In this document: positions 1 through 6,735 of the stretch, in pieces
How the letters are laid out: each line of letters begins with the position of its first letter
How positions within the stretch are numbered: position 1 is the first letter of the stretch
From: Streptomyces sp. man185
Lineage (GTDB): Bacteria; Actinomycetota; Actinomycetes; Streptomycetales; Streptomycetaceae
NCBI GenBank assembly: GCA_002551355.1
Contig: NTHE01000079.1
Span: 1 to 33,302 of the forward strand
Length of the DNA stretch: 33,302 nt
Direction: 5' to 3'
Program-made: the position numbers and the translations under genes
Notes under the pieces: generated by a model
The model's database searches: none
Seen by the model: the letters and a program-made list of their open reading frames with translations, nothing else
What the model was told of the DNA's origin: nothing

Positions 1-166
1 GGATCGTCTCGCGCGAGGCGGCGCGCAGATCCATCAGGCCCCTCTGGAGGGCCAGGTAGAGCTCACGACTTTCCCACGCCAGATTCTCCCTGGCCTGCAG
101 GGGCATTTCGCCCAGCAGGATCCAGAGCATCGTCCGGACGTCCGGCGGAAAGTCGATCTCTTCCAC
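1..166 (-). CDS. WXG100-like domain protein, N-terminal fragment (cut by window edge)
   Basis: The minus strand opens with a GTG (166-164) directly after the TAA of the upstream WXG100 gene, so the two genes abut with no spacer and are probably translationally coupled. The 55 visible residues begin VEEIDFPPDVRTMLWILLGE and continue through a Trp/Glu-rich helical stretch (LAWESRELYLALQRGL). This resembles the N-terminal WXG100-like domain of large Streptomyces proteins in ESX loci, which often carry C-terminal enzymatic or toxin domains. That part lies outside the window, so no activity can be assigned. Sitting last in a run of secretion-linked genes suggests a secreted substrate. The family is recognised from memory of similar N-termini; the reading frame and junction are seen directly. 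Confidence 0.7.
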   Translation of the reverse strand, partial: MEEIDFPPDVRTMLWILLGEMPLQARENLAWESRELYLALQRGLMDLRAASRETI

Positions 167-532
167 TTAGTGCCGGCCACCCTGGGAGGAGTCGCCCGGC
201 GTGTCCAGGCTGGACATCTGCCGGTCGATCTCGTCACGCGCGTAGTTCGACACACCCTCGATGTGCTGGCCGTTGGCCCAGACCGCCTGGCCCAGCTCCG
301 TGAACGCGCTGCTGAGGGCCCTGACCAGGTCCAGGCAGGACTGGTTGTTCGCGTCGTACTTGGGCAGCACTTCGAGGGCGAAGTCGTCGCTGTAACCGGC
401 CCAGCCACGGTAGTTCTGGATGTCGGAGATGAAGTTGTCGCCGATCTTGGCCGCCTGCGCGGGCAGTTGCTCCATCATGTCGCTGGCCCGGCGCAGTTCG
501 CCGGGGTTCGCGGTGAACTTTCCTACCGCCAT
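167..532 (-). CDS. WXG100 family protein (ESX substrate or partner)
   Basis: This 121-residue helical protein has the WXG100 signature W44-A45-G46 (YRGWAGYSDDF) in the expected helix-turn-helix hairpin. A YARDE stretch at residues 97-101 fits the C-terminal YxxxD/E export signal of type VII substrates. The ATG is preceded by a good ribosome binding site (GAGGGAGG). It lies 31 bp downstream of the YbaB-like gene and abuts the next WXG100-like gene. By family knowledge it should be a small alpha-hairpin protein exported as a dimer, perhaps with the truncated neighbour. It is slightly longer than the classic 100 residues because of a polar tail. Confidence 0.85.
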   Translation of the reverse strand: MAVGKFTANPGELRRASDMMEQLPAQAAKIGDNFISDIQNYRGWAGYSDDFALEVLPKYDANNQSCLDLVRALSSAFTELGQAVWANGQHIEGVSNYARDEIDRQMSSLDTPGDSSQGGRH

Positions 533-563
533 GGTGCCTCCCTCTCTCCGGTGGTCCGTACGG

Positions 564-1028
564 TCAGTCTTCGTGGATCTCGTCGTGCAGGCGGGCCGAC
601 GACCGCCGGCCGCCGCCGTGCCCGTCGTCCAGGGCCGAGCCGAAGGCCCGGTCCCAGTCGATGTCGATGCCTCTGATGCCCGTGGCCCGGCCCGTGGTCC
701 GGGTCAGCGGCTCGAAGACGTCCATCACCTTGCGGGCCATCTCCGAGCGGCCCTCCTGCACCGCCTCCATGATCGAGGCGGCCAACTGGGGGCCCGTCAT
801 GGACCGGTGCCGGTTGTCGGGGAACTTCAACCCCGTCAGCTCGCCCTGGGGGCCGACCGTCACCTCCACCGCGCGGTCCCGCGACCGGGCCGTCGTGGAG
901 GACTGGCCGAGTTCGCCCTCGGCGCGTGCCACGGCCTCCTGCACAGCCGTGAGTTCGGCCATGGCCTCGGCCAGCTTCTTCTCCATCGAGTCGCTCAACA
1001 GTCGCCCTTTCACCTGCGCGTACACCAT
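564..1028 (-). CDS. YbaB/EbfC-like protein of the ESX locus
   Basis: This is a protein of up to 154 residues. An N-terminal coiled helix (MEKKLAEAMAELTAVQEAVA) leads into a compact domain with EVTVGPQGELTGLKF, typical of the YbaB/EbfC fold, and a polar tail ends in HDEIHED. YbaB-family proteins bind DNA as dimers. Related proteins (EspL in mycobacterial ESX-1) are found in type VII clusters and have been linked to substrate stability or regulation. The start is uncertain: the first ATG lacks a clear Shine-Dalgarno, whereas a TTG at codon 11 follows AAAGGG by 6 nt and an internal ATG (residue 15) is also possible. It sits between the AAWKG gene and a WXG100 gene on the same strand. DNA binding is inferred from fold only. 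Confidence 0.75.
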   Translation of the reverse strand: MVYAQVKGRLLSDSMEKKLAEAMAELTAVQEAVARAEGELGQSSTTARSRDRAVEVTVGPQGELTGLKFPDNRHRSMTGPQLAASIMEAVQEGRSEMARKVMDVFEPLTRTTGRATGIRGIDIDWDRAFGSALDDGHGGGRRSSARLHDEIHED

Positions 1029-1068
1029 TCTGTCGTACGCGTGTGCGTGCTATGAACTTCCCCCGCGC

Positions 1069-1113
1069 CGGGGCGGCTTCCGGAGGCGGCCGAAGCCGAC
1101 TCCCACCGCCCCG
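1069..1113 (-). terminator. GC-rich hairpin between AAWKG gene and ybaB-like gene
   Basis: The outer arms CGGGGCGG (1069-1076) and CCGCCCCG (1106-1113) are perfect inverted repeats, and inner GGCTTC/GAAGCC arms extend the structure. It occupies the 117 bp gap just after the stop of the large AAWKG gene. There is no U-tract, as is usual in Streptomyces. It could be a terminator or a 3' stabilising structure. Confidence 0.45.
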
Positions 1114-1145
1114 CACGGGTCCCGGCCGTGACCGGCGCGCTGCTC

Positions 1146-4100
1146 CTAGCGTCCGATCACCGCCGGTGCGCCGCCTTCGTCGGTGCCCCAGACGTCGTCG
1201 TCCTCCGGCACCCAGGAGTCCCGGGTCCGCTCGCCGCTCTGGGTCGCGGTCTGGCCGGGCGCGCTGCCTCCGCCCGGGGCGCCGCCGGCCATCGGCGGGA
1301 GAAAGGGCGAACTGCCCGCGGTGGGGCCACCGGCCGCCACCCGCACCTCGTCGTCGGCGTAACGACCGCCCGAGCCGGGTACGGCTGCGCCGGGCCGCGC
1401 ACGGCGGTTCCGGGAGACCGATCCGTCGATGACGTTGCGGACGCGCTCGCCGGAGTCGTTCTGGCCTCCGCCACCGCCCATGCCGCCGCCCATCCCGCCG
1501 CCCATGCCGCCACCCATGCCGCCACCCATCGGGGCTCCGCCCGTCGGTGCGCCGTTGCCGCCCTCGCCCCCGCCGTAGCTGCTCGGGCCGGGGAAGGGCC
1601 CGCTGTTCAGGAACGGGCGGTTGTGGCTCGGTGCGTTCGACCCGCCGGACGCCCCGTTGCCCGCCAGGGGCGACTCGTAGGGCTGGTCGTCGAACAGCTC
1701 CTCCTCGTAGGAGATCGGGTCGTACGAGGGGGGCGTGTGGCCGGAGAGGCCGTCGCCGAAGGAACCGAGGTTGTTGAGGGAGCCGTTGTTGAGCTGGCCG
1801 GATTCGAAGCGGGAGGGGCCGGACTCGTCCAGGTAGCCGGAGACGGTCGAACCGTCGGGCCGGGTGATGGTGGTGGTGCCGGTGTCCGGATTGATCGTCT
1901 GGGTGGAGCCGTCCGGGAACTCCGTGACCACGTTGCCGCCGGGGTCCAGGTGCGTGACGCTGCCGCCGGGGTTGGACAGCAGGTCACCCGGGTTGAGCGG
2001 ACCGGAGATGACGGAGCCGTCGGGCCGGGTGATGGTCGAGGAGTGGGTGTCCGGGTCGATCGTGACCTTGGAACCGTCGGGGTACTCGGTGACCACGCGG
2101 CCGTCCGCGTCGAGCCGCGACTCACCACCGCCGGGGAGTTCGAGCGGGCCGTCGTTGACCGGGCCGGTGATGGGAGTGGACGACAGGTCGGGGATGTCTC
2201 CGTTGCCGAAGAGGTCCCGCCGGGAGCTGTCGAGCCTGGACTCCGCTTCCTTCTGCCGGGCCTCCTGCTCGGACCGGACTTCCTCCTGCTTGGCCTCGGC
2301 CTCCTTCTGCCGGGCCTCCTGCTCGGCGCGGACCTCGTCCTGCTTGGCCTCCTGCTCCTCGCGGAGCCGGTCCTGCTTGGCTTCCTGCTCCTCGCGGATG
2401 CGGTCCTGCTTCTGCTCGGCCTCGGCCTGCTTCTGCTCCGCTTCCTTCCGCATGGCCTCCTGCTCGGCCTTCGCCTCGGCCTCCTTGGCCTCCTGCTTGG
2501 CCTCCTGCTCCGCCTGCTTCTGCTCCGCCTTCGCCTCGGCCTCGGCCTGCTTCTGCTCCTGCTCGGCCTGCTGCTGCTCCTGGCGCTCTTCCTGCTCGGT
2601 GCGGATGCGGTCCTGCTTCTGCTCGGCCTCGGCCTGCTTCTGCTCGGCCTCCTTCTCCTTGGCCTCCTGCTCGGCCTTGGCCTCGGCCTCCTTGGCCTCC
2701 TGCTTGGCCTCCTGCTCCGCCTGCTTCTGCTCGGCCTCCTTCTCCTTCGCTTCCTGCTCGGCCTTGGCCTCCGCCTCCTTGGCCTCCTGCTCGGCCCTGG
2801 CCTGGGCCTCCTTGGCCTCCTGCTCCTTCTTCGCCTCCTCCTGCTGGGTCTTCGCCTGGTTCATCTGCATCATCTGCATGTTCTCCGCACGAGCCTGGGC
2901 CTCGGCCTGCTTGGCCTCCTGCTCCTTGCGGACCTGCTCCTGCTTGGCCTCCTGCTCGGCCCGGAGCTGTTCCTGCTTGGCCTCCTGTTCGGCCTGCTTC
3001 TGCTCGGCCTCCTTCTCCTTGGCCTCCTGCTCGGCCTTGGCCTCGGCCTCCTTGGCCTCCGCCTTGGCCTCCTGCTCCGCCGCCTTGGCCTCGGCCTCCT
3101 TCTCCTTGGCCTCCTGCTCGGCCTTGGCCTCCGCCTCCTTGGCGGCCGCCTTCGCCTCGGCCTCCGCCTCCTTGGCCTCGGCCTCCGCCTTGGCTTCCTT
3201 CTCCTTGCGCTCGGCTTCCGCCTTGGCCTCGGCCTCCTTGCGCTCCGCCTCAGCCTTGGCCTCGGCCTCCTTGCGCTCGGCCTCCTCCTTCTCCCTCTTC
3301 CGTTCCTCCTCGGCCTTGGCGGCCTGGTCCTTCTGCCACTGGATGAACTCTTCCTGCTTCCGGGCGGCTTCCTCTGCGGCGGCCTTGGCCGCGGCGGCGT
3401 CGGCCTCCGCCTTCTCCTCGGCGAGTTCGGCCTTCTCCTCCTTGTACTCGGACTCCAGCGTGTCGCTGGTCCCCCGCGACTTGATCGACCCGAAGTCCAG
3501 CTCTTTGTTGCTCCAGCTGTCGCGCACCTTCGTCATGGCCGCGACCGCCGCCTTGTCGAGGTTGTCCTCAACGGTCTGCTTCCACATGAGGAGGGCCTTG
3601 TTGCCGACCTCCACCCAGGTGCTGAGCTCCTTGAGCTCACCGAAGTCCTTGGGCTCGACGGTCAGCCCCATGTCGCCCGTGCCGGTGATCTTCTCGATCT
3701 TCGCCCGGTTGCTGAACTCATCTTCCGAGATGTAGTTCGTCGTGGTGGTGTAGCCGCCGCCGTACGACCCGTGGGTCTCGATCTCGTAGGTGATCTTCGT
3801 GATGTTGTTGTCCCAGACGTACTCCATGATCGCGGAGAGCAGGGTGTGCAGCACCACGAGCGGATTGCCGTACTTCCACTGCCAGTCCCTCCAGACGCCG
3901 TGGAGGTCGTTGACCGCTTCCTGGAAGGCTTCCTTCGCATCCCGGATCTCGTTGCCCTGCTTGGACTTCGTGCCTCCGGCGGGCAGCATGTCGTCGGCGT
4001 AGTCCGAGTACTGCTTGTTGATCTTGTTGATGAGGTCCCAGAAGACACCGGCGGCCTTGCCCCGCCACGCCTCGTCCTTCTCCTTCCCCAGCCGGCTCTG

Positions 4101-4751
4101 CCACTCCTCCACGATCTTCTGCTGGGACGAGAAGAACGTGGCGACCCGGTCGAACGCCGCGGCGACGGTGTCGAAGTTGGCGGGGGTCACCGAGTCGGGG
4201 TCGTCCACAGGCTTGCCGTTGAAGCTGAACCCGTAGGTGCCCTCCGTCGGGTTGAAGATCAGCTCCTCCAGGGCGAGCCCGGTGCCGTAGGCGTAACGCG
4301 CGGTGGGCGTGGTGTCCCAGGTCGGCTTGCCGTCCATCCCCAGGTGACCGTCGATGCCGCTGGAGAACTGCCCGCCCTCCTGATACCCCTGGCTCGGTAT
4401 CCGCCCGTCCCCTTTGCTGCCGAGCAGGGTGATACGCGCCCGGTACATCGACACGTCGGAGCCCGTCCCACCCTTGGCGTGGTAGAAGGGGATGACGAAG
4501 TCGGTGTTCTTGATGTCGGAACCGGCGTTCTCGTACAGCCAGTTCATGTCCTCGGTGTCGACGTAGTCGACATAGCCCACGTCGGAGATCTCCACCTTCA
4601 TCAGGGGGATGCCCTCGTTGCCGACGAGCGAGTCGAACAGGTCGTTCCGGTTCGGCGCCTTGAAACCCGTGAAGAAGCTGACCGCCTCGGCCCACTTGTC
4701 GTTGGTACCGCCGCCGAGGTCTTCGACGACCTTGCTGGAATCGAGCGCCAT
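1146..4751 (-). CDS. AAWKG family protein with very long charged coiled coil (putative T7SS substrate)
   Basis: This 1201-residue protein starts at ATG 4751 (AAGG 9 nt upstream); an upstream in-frame start at 4838 would add 29 Pro/Arg-rich residues and looks spurious. Residues 1-430 form a globular head with DEAWRGKAAGVF at about 226-237, matching the W-x-G/AA signature of Streptomyces AAWKG proteins. Residues about 435-840 are a near-uninterrupted Glu/Lys/Ala coiled coil of repeats such as AEQEAKEKEAEAK, broken once by a Met/Gln-rich knob (MQMMQMNQ) near 622-634. Two related repeats with YPDGS/RPDGS motifs follow at about 877-980, then a Gly/Ser/Pro-rich tail with five MGGG units near 1072-1095. 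No signal peptide or transmembrane segment is visible. Its place among WXG100 genes suggests ESX export. The function is unknown; a structural or surface role is inference. Confidence 0.85.
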   Translation of the reverse strand: MALDSSKVVEDLGGGTNDKWAEAVSFFTGFKAPNRNDLFDSLVGNEGIPLMKVEISDVGYVDYVDTEDMNWLYENAGSDIKNTDFVIPFYHAKGGTGSDVSMYRARITLLGSKGDGRIPSQGYQEGGQFSSGIDGHLGMDGKPTWDTTPTARYAYGTGLALEELIFNPTEGTYGFSFNGKPVDDPDSVTPANFDTVAAAFDRVATFFSSQQKIVEEWQSRLGKEKDEAWRGKAAGVFWDLINKINKQYSDYADDMLPAGGTKSKQGNEIRDAKEAFQEAVNDLHGVWRDWQWKYGNPLVVLHTLLSAIMEYVWDNNITKITYEIETHGSYGGGYTTTTNYISEDEFSNRAKIEKITGTGDMGLTVEPKDFGELKELSTWVEVGNKALLMWKQTVEDNLDKAAVAAMTKVRDSWSNKELDFGSIKSRGTSDTLESEYKEEKAELAEEKAEADAAAAKAAAEEAARKQEEFIQWQKDQAAKAEEERKREKEEAERKEAEAKAEAERKEAEAKAEAERKEKEAKAEAEAKEAEAEAKAAAKEAEAKAEQEAKEKEAEAKAAEQEAKAEAKEAEAKAEQEAKEKEAEQKQAEQEAKQEQLRAEQEAKQEQVRKEQEAKQAEAQARAENMQMMQMNQAKTQQEEAKKEQEAKEAQARAEQEAKEAEAKAEQEAKEKEAEQKQAEQEAKQEAKEAEAKAEQEAKEKEAEQKQAEAEQKQDRIRTEQEERQEQQQAEQEQKQAEAEAKAEQKQAEQEAKQEAKEAEAKAEQEAMRKEAEQKQAEAEQKQDRIREEQEAKQDRLREEQEAKQDEVRAEQEARQKEAEAKQEEVRSEQEARQKEAESRLDSSRRDLFGNGDIPDLSSTPITGPVNDGPLELPGGGESRLDADGRVVTEYPDGSKVTIDPDTHSSTITRPDGSVISGPLNPGDLLSNPGGSVTHLDPGGNVVTEFPDGSTQTINPDTGTTTITRPDGSTVSGYLDESGPSRFESGQLNNGSLNNLGSFGDGLSGHTPPSYDPISYEEELFDDQPYESPLAGNGASGGSNAPSHNRPFLNSGPFPGPSSYGGGEGGNGAPTGGAPMGGGMGGGMGGGMGGGMGGGGGQNDSGERVRNVIDGSVSRNRRARPGAAVPGSGGRYADDEVRVAAGGPTAGSSPFLPPMAGGAPGGGSAPGQTATQSGERTRDSWVPEDDDVWGTDEGGAPAVIGR

Positions 4752-4805
4752 GCCGGAAAGCCTTTTCGTCGGGGGGAGACACGGGGGACGGGAGAGTGGG
4801 GGTAC

Positions 4806-4860
4806 GGTCGGCCGGACCGCGGGCGTGCGGAGGAGCACCGGCCGGGGCTACCGGCCGACC
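4806..4860 (-). terminator. inverted repeat upstream of the AAWKG gene
   Basis: Arms GGTCGGCCGG (4806-4815) and CCGGCCGACC (4851-4860) are a perfect 10-bp inverted repeat. The loop is 35 nt and is itself GC-rich. It lies just past the stop of the acidic T7SS-associated gene and before the AAWKG start, so it could terminate the upstream message or set mRNA stability. Confidence 0.4.
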
Positions 4861-4870
4861 ACGACGAAGG

Positions 4871-5371
4871 TCAGTCGTCCTCGTCGTCGTCCGAGCCGCC
4901 GCCGGCGGATTCGGAGAGCACCTCGTCCACACCCTCGAAGAAGTCGATCATGTCCTTGCCGTCGATCTTCTCCAGGTTGCCGTCCTGGGTCTTGAAGAGC
5001 TCCTCGATGGTGTCCTCCAGGTCCTCCTCGATCTGCTCGAAGAGTTCGACCTGGAGCTTGAGGATGTCGTCGAGCTGATCGACCAGCCCGTTCAGGCACT
5101 TGACCAGGTAGCCGCCGTTGGTACGGCCGTTCTCGTCGGCCGCCATCGTCCCGATGGCGAGCGGCTTCTTCTGGCCGTCGTAGAAGCCCGCCGCCGTCGC
5201 GGACCCGTCCTCGCCGCCCTGCAGCGAGGGAATTGCGGGCACGGTCGTCCCGGTGGACGTGGTGCCGTCATCCCGCATCTTCTTGATCTCCGCGAGGAAC
5301 GGGACGAGGTCGTTGTCGAGGAAGCTCTGCAGCCACGCCTTGTTGAGATTGAGTGCGGGTGCTTCCGCCAT
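4871..5371 (-). CDS. type VII secretion system-associated acidic protein
   Basis: This 166-residue, strongly acidic protein has N-terminal helices (LNLNKAWLQSFLDNDLVPFL), a Gly/Thr-rich middle, a long acidic helix at about 87-128 (LVDQLDDILKLQVELFEQIE) and a tail ending in a run of Asp/Glu. It has no WXG motif, signal peptide or membrane segment. The start is supported by CTGGAGAAG before the ATG. Similar small acidic proteins lie beside esx genes in Streptomyces and are named only by association. Its position directly upstream of the AAWKG gene suggests it may be a chaperone or partner for that protein, but this is inference from context and charge (acidic helper beside a highly charged coiled-coil protein). 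Confidence 0.7.
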   Translation of the reverse strand: MAEAPALNLNKAWLQSFLDNDLVPFLAEIKKMRDDGTTSTGTTVPAIPSLQGGEDGSATAAGFYDGQKKPLAIGTMAADENGRTNGGYLVKCLNGLVDQLDDILKLQVELFEQIEEDLEDTIEELFKTQDGNLEKIDGKDMIDFFEGVDEVLSESAGGGSDDDEDD

Positions 5372-5422
5372 GTCGCACTTCTCCAGTCTTCCGGGATGTC
5401 CAGGGGCTCACGGGGCCGGCGC

Positions 5423-5457
5423 CCGTCCACCGGCGGCCCGGGGCCGCCGGTGGACGG
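5423..5457 (-). terminator. 15-bp perfect hairpin downstream of the WXG100 pair
   Basis: The arms at 5423-5437 and 5443-5457 are perfect 15-bp complements (CCGTCCACCGGCGGC and its reverse complement) around a 5-nt loop. It is in the 176 bp gap after the second gene of the WXG100 pair and before the acidic T7SS-associated gene. It probably acts as a terminator or processing barrier that separates pair expression from the downstream substrate genes. Confidence 0.65.
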
Positions 5458-5477
5458 CGTACCGCCCCGACTGCGGC

Positions 5478-5518
5478 GGGCGGCCGTGCGCGCGAGGAAC
5501 ACACGCGAACGGCCGCCC
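5478..5518 (-). repeat. second inverted repeat in the same gap
   Basis: GGGCGGCCG (5478-5486) and CGGCCGCCC (5510-5518) are perfect 9-bp arms around a 23-nt loop. CCCGGGG at 5516-5522 can also pair with CCCCGGG at 5541-5547. Together with the 15-bp hairpin, almost the whole gap after the WXG100 pair can fold. Confidence 0.45.
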
Positions 5519-5547
5519 GGGGAGGACCAGGGGCGTGCCGCCCCGGG

Positions 5548-5877
5548 TCAGCTGCCGATGCGCACGCTCTCCCAGAGCGACTTCAGGGAGTTCTCGCTGT
5601 ACTTGTAGCTGCCCGAGACGTCGGTCAGCAGCGCCGAGTGCTCGGCGAGGATGCGCTTCATCTCCTCGACAGCGTTGTTCCAGGATGCCTGCTTCTCGGC
5701 GTACACCGCCTTGTCCTCACCTTCCCAGCTGCGCTGGAGCTCCTGGAGTTCGGCTTCCAGGTTGGTGAGGATGCTGTCGATCGCCTTGGTCTGCTGGACC
5801 ATGTCGTCGGCGGCGTTCTCCATGTGGCCGTAGTCGACGTAGATCTGGCCGTCGGTGAAGTCAAGCGGAGGGGTCAT
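5548..5877 (-). CDS. WXG100 protein, ESX pair member with intact W-E-G and YxxxE
   Basis: This 109-residue helical-hairpin protein has W51-E52-G53 (RSWEGEDKAVYAEK) at the expected turn. Y91-K-Y-S-E95 near the C-terminus matches the YxxxD/E type VII export signal. A strong ribosome binding site (GAGGAAGACC) precedes the ATG. It is the second gene after the promoter at 6431-6460, 88 bp downstream of its partner. By family knowledge the two would form a heterodimer exported through EccC, with this member carrying the signal. In Streptomyces such pairs are called EsxA/EsxB; which name fits here cannot be settled from the window alone. Confidence 0.92.
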   Translation of the reverse strand: MTPPLDFTDGQIYVDYGHMENAADDMVQQTKAIDSILTNLEAELQELQRSWEGEDKAVYAEKQASWNNAVEEMKRILAEHSALLTDVSGSYKYSENSLKSLWESVRIGS

Positions 5878-5965
5878 GGTCTTCCTCGTCTCGCGGCAGG
5901 TGCGTCAGGGTCAGTGATGTGGGGGGCCGGTCGCCCGTCAGGGCTCCCGGTCACCGGAGGAGTGG

Positions 5966-6322
5966 TCAGCGGCCCGCGGTGGAGCCGGCGAGCGCGTTGA
6001 AGATCTCCTCGGAGCGGTTGAACGCCTGCTGGATCGAGTCGTTCGAGTTGTTCTGCTGGATGCCCTGCGCGCGCATGGTCTCCTCCAGCGTCGTGATCAT
6101 GTCGCGGAGGTTGCTGGAGATGATCTCCGCCTGCTGGTCCCAGCGGTCGAGCAGCTTCTGGAACGCGCCACCGTCGCTGCCGGCGTAGCCGGAGGCGAGG
6201 TTGTGCTTCATGTTCTCCACGTCCTGACGGCTCTTCTGCACACCGGTGAAGGCCATCTCCAGTGCGGTGACACCGTTCTGGGTGGATGAAGCCAGTGACT
6301 GCTGTGCGCCCGTACCTGCCAT
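5966..6322 (-). CDS. WXG100-like protein, ESX pair member with degenerate motif
   Basis: This 118-residue, Gln/Asn-rich helical protein is the first gene of the esx run. The turn that normally carries W-x-G reads S49-D50-G51 (YAGSDGGAF), so Trp is missing. The C-terminal tail has FNRSE (101-105) where a YxxxE signal would stand, so Tyr is missing too. The start follows AGGAGG with suitable spacing. Heterodimeric ESX pairs usually need the export signal on only one partner, so this protein probably rides with the W-E-G protein encoded 88 bp downstream. A promoter with a TAGGCT -10 lies about 110 bp upstream. Confidence 0.9.
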   Translation of the reverse strand: MAGTGAQQSLASSTQNGVTALEMAFTGVQKSRQDVENMKHNLASGYAGSDGGAFQKLLDRWDQQAEIISSNLRDMITTLEETMRAQGIQQNNSNDSIQQAFNRSEEIFNALAGSTAGR

Positions 6323-6430
6323 GTTGCTGCGCCTCCTGATGTGTCGCGCCGCAGGATTCCGGTTCCCGCGCGGCGCGTGCCTGGCCGGACGCGGCCGGAA
6401 GACCGGCGTCCGAATGGTCTGGACGAACGG

Positions 6431-6460
6431 AGCCTAAAGAAGGGCGCGTTGAGGATTCAA
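6431..6460 (-). promoter_or_regulatory. candidate promoter of the esx operon
   Basis: On the minus strand TTGAAT (6460-6455) is followed after 18 nt by TAGGCT (6436-6431), close to the Streptomyces HrdB-type consensus. Initiation near 6424 would give a leader of about 100 nt before the first WXG100-like gene. Confidence 0.5.
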
Positions 6461-6497
6461 TGGCTTGCGTCATCTTCTCGGCCCCGACCCCGCTTTT

Positions 6498-6555
6498 GGG
6501 GTGATTCGCGAAGGAGATTTGATGGGGATCTGAGGTTCACCCCTTGCGGAATCAC
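6498..6555. repeat. overlapping, mutually exclusive inverted repeats upstream of the esx promoter
   Basis: GGGGTGA (6498-6504) can pair with TCACCCC (6537-6543), while the overlapping GTGATTC (6501-6507) can pair with GAATCAC (6549-6555). The two pairings compete for the same bases. On the minus strand the structure begins at the stop of the possible small ORF and lies just upstream of the candidate esx promoter. It could be an operator, a terminator or an antiterminator-like element. Confidence 0.35.
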
Positions 6556-6695
6556 TTTCCGAATGGATCTGTTTCCCCGCGCCCGAACGGGCAATGCCCG
6601 CCGTGGGAAACGGTATGGGCAGATCCCTTCGAGGAAGAGGACGGTGGATCACCTCCTCCGGTTGTCACGACACGCGCCTTTATCAGCCGCGCCAC
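6552..6695 (-). CDS. possible 47-residue small ORF with 10-nt Shine-Dalgarno match
   Basis: A GTG at 6695 follows AAGGAGGTGA (6712-6703), a 10-nt complement of the 16S rRNA tail, at suitable spacing. The reading runs 47 codons to TGA and begins MARLIKARVVTTGGGDPPSS, then a Ser/Gly/His-rich part with one Cys. It lies 40 bp after the eccB stop on the same strand. Third codon positions are not GC-biased like real neighbouring genes, and no family is recognised, so it may instead be a regulatory RNA segment or a remnant. A second anti-16S match sits inside it at codons 13-17. Confidence 0.3.
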   Translation of the reverse strand: MARLIKARVVTTGGGDPPSSSSKGSAHTVSHGGHCPFGRGETDPFGK

Positions 6696-6735
6696 AGGAA
6701 ATTCACCTCCTTCGGTACAACCATCCGCCGGGCCA

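Noticed and set aside
1128..5078. Plus-strand ORF of 1316 codons rich in Leu and Gly
   Set aside because: It is the antisense frame of the AAWKG gene; the Leu runs mirror the Glu/Lys/Ala repeat codons, and it crosses gene boundaries.
6514..6535. Plus-strand AAGGAG followed by ATG-GGG-ATC-TGA
   Set aside because: A three-codon reading with no downstream plus-strand gene within reach; too short to call a leader peptide.
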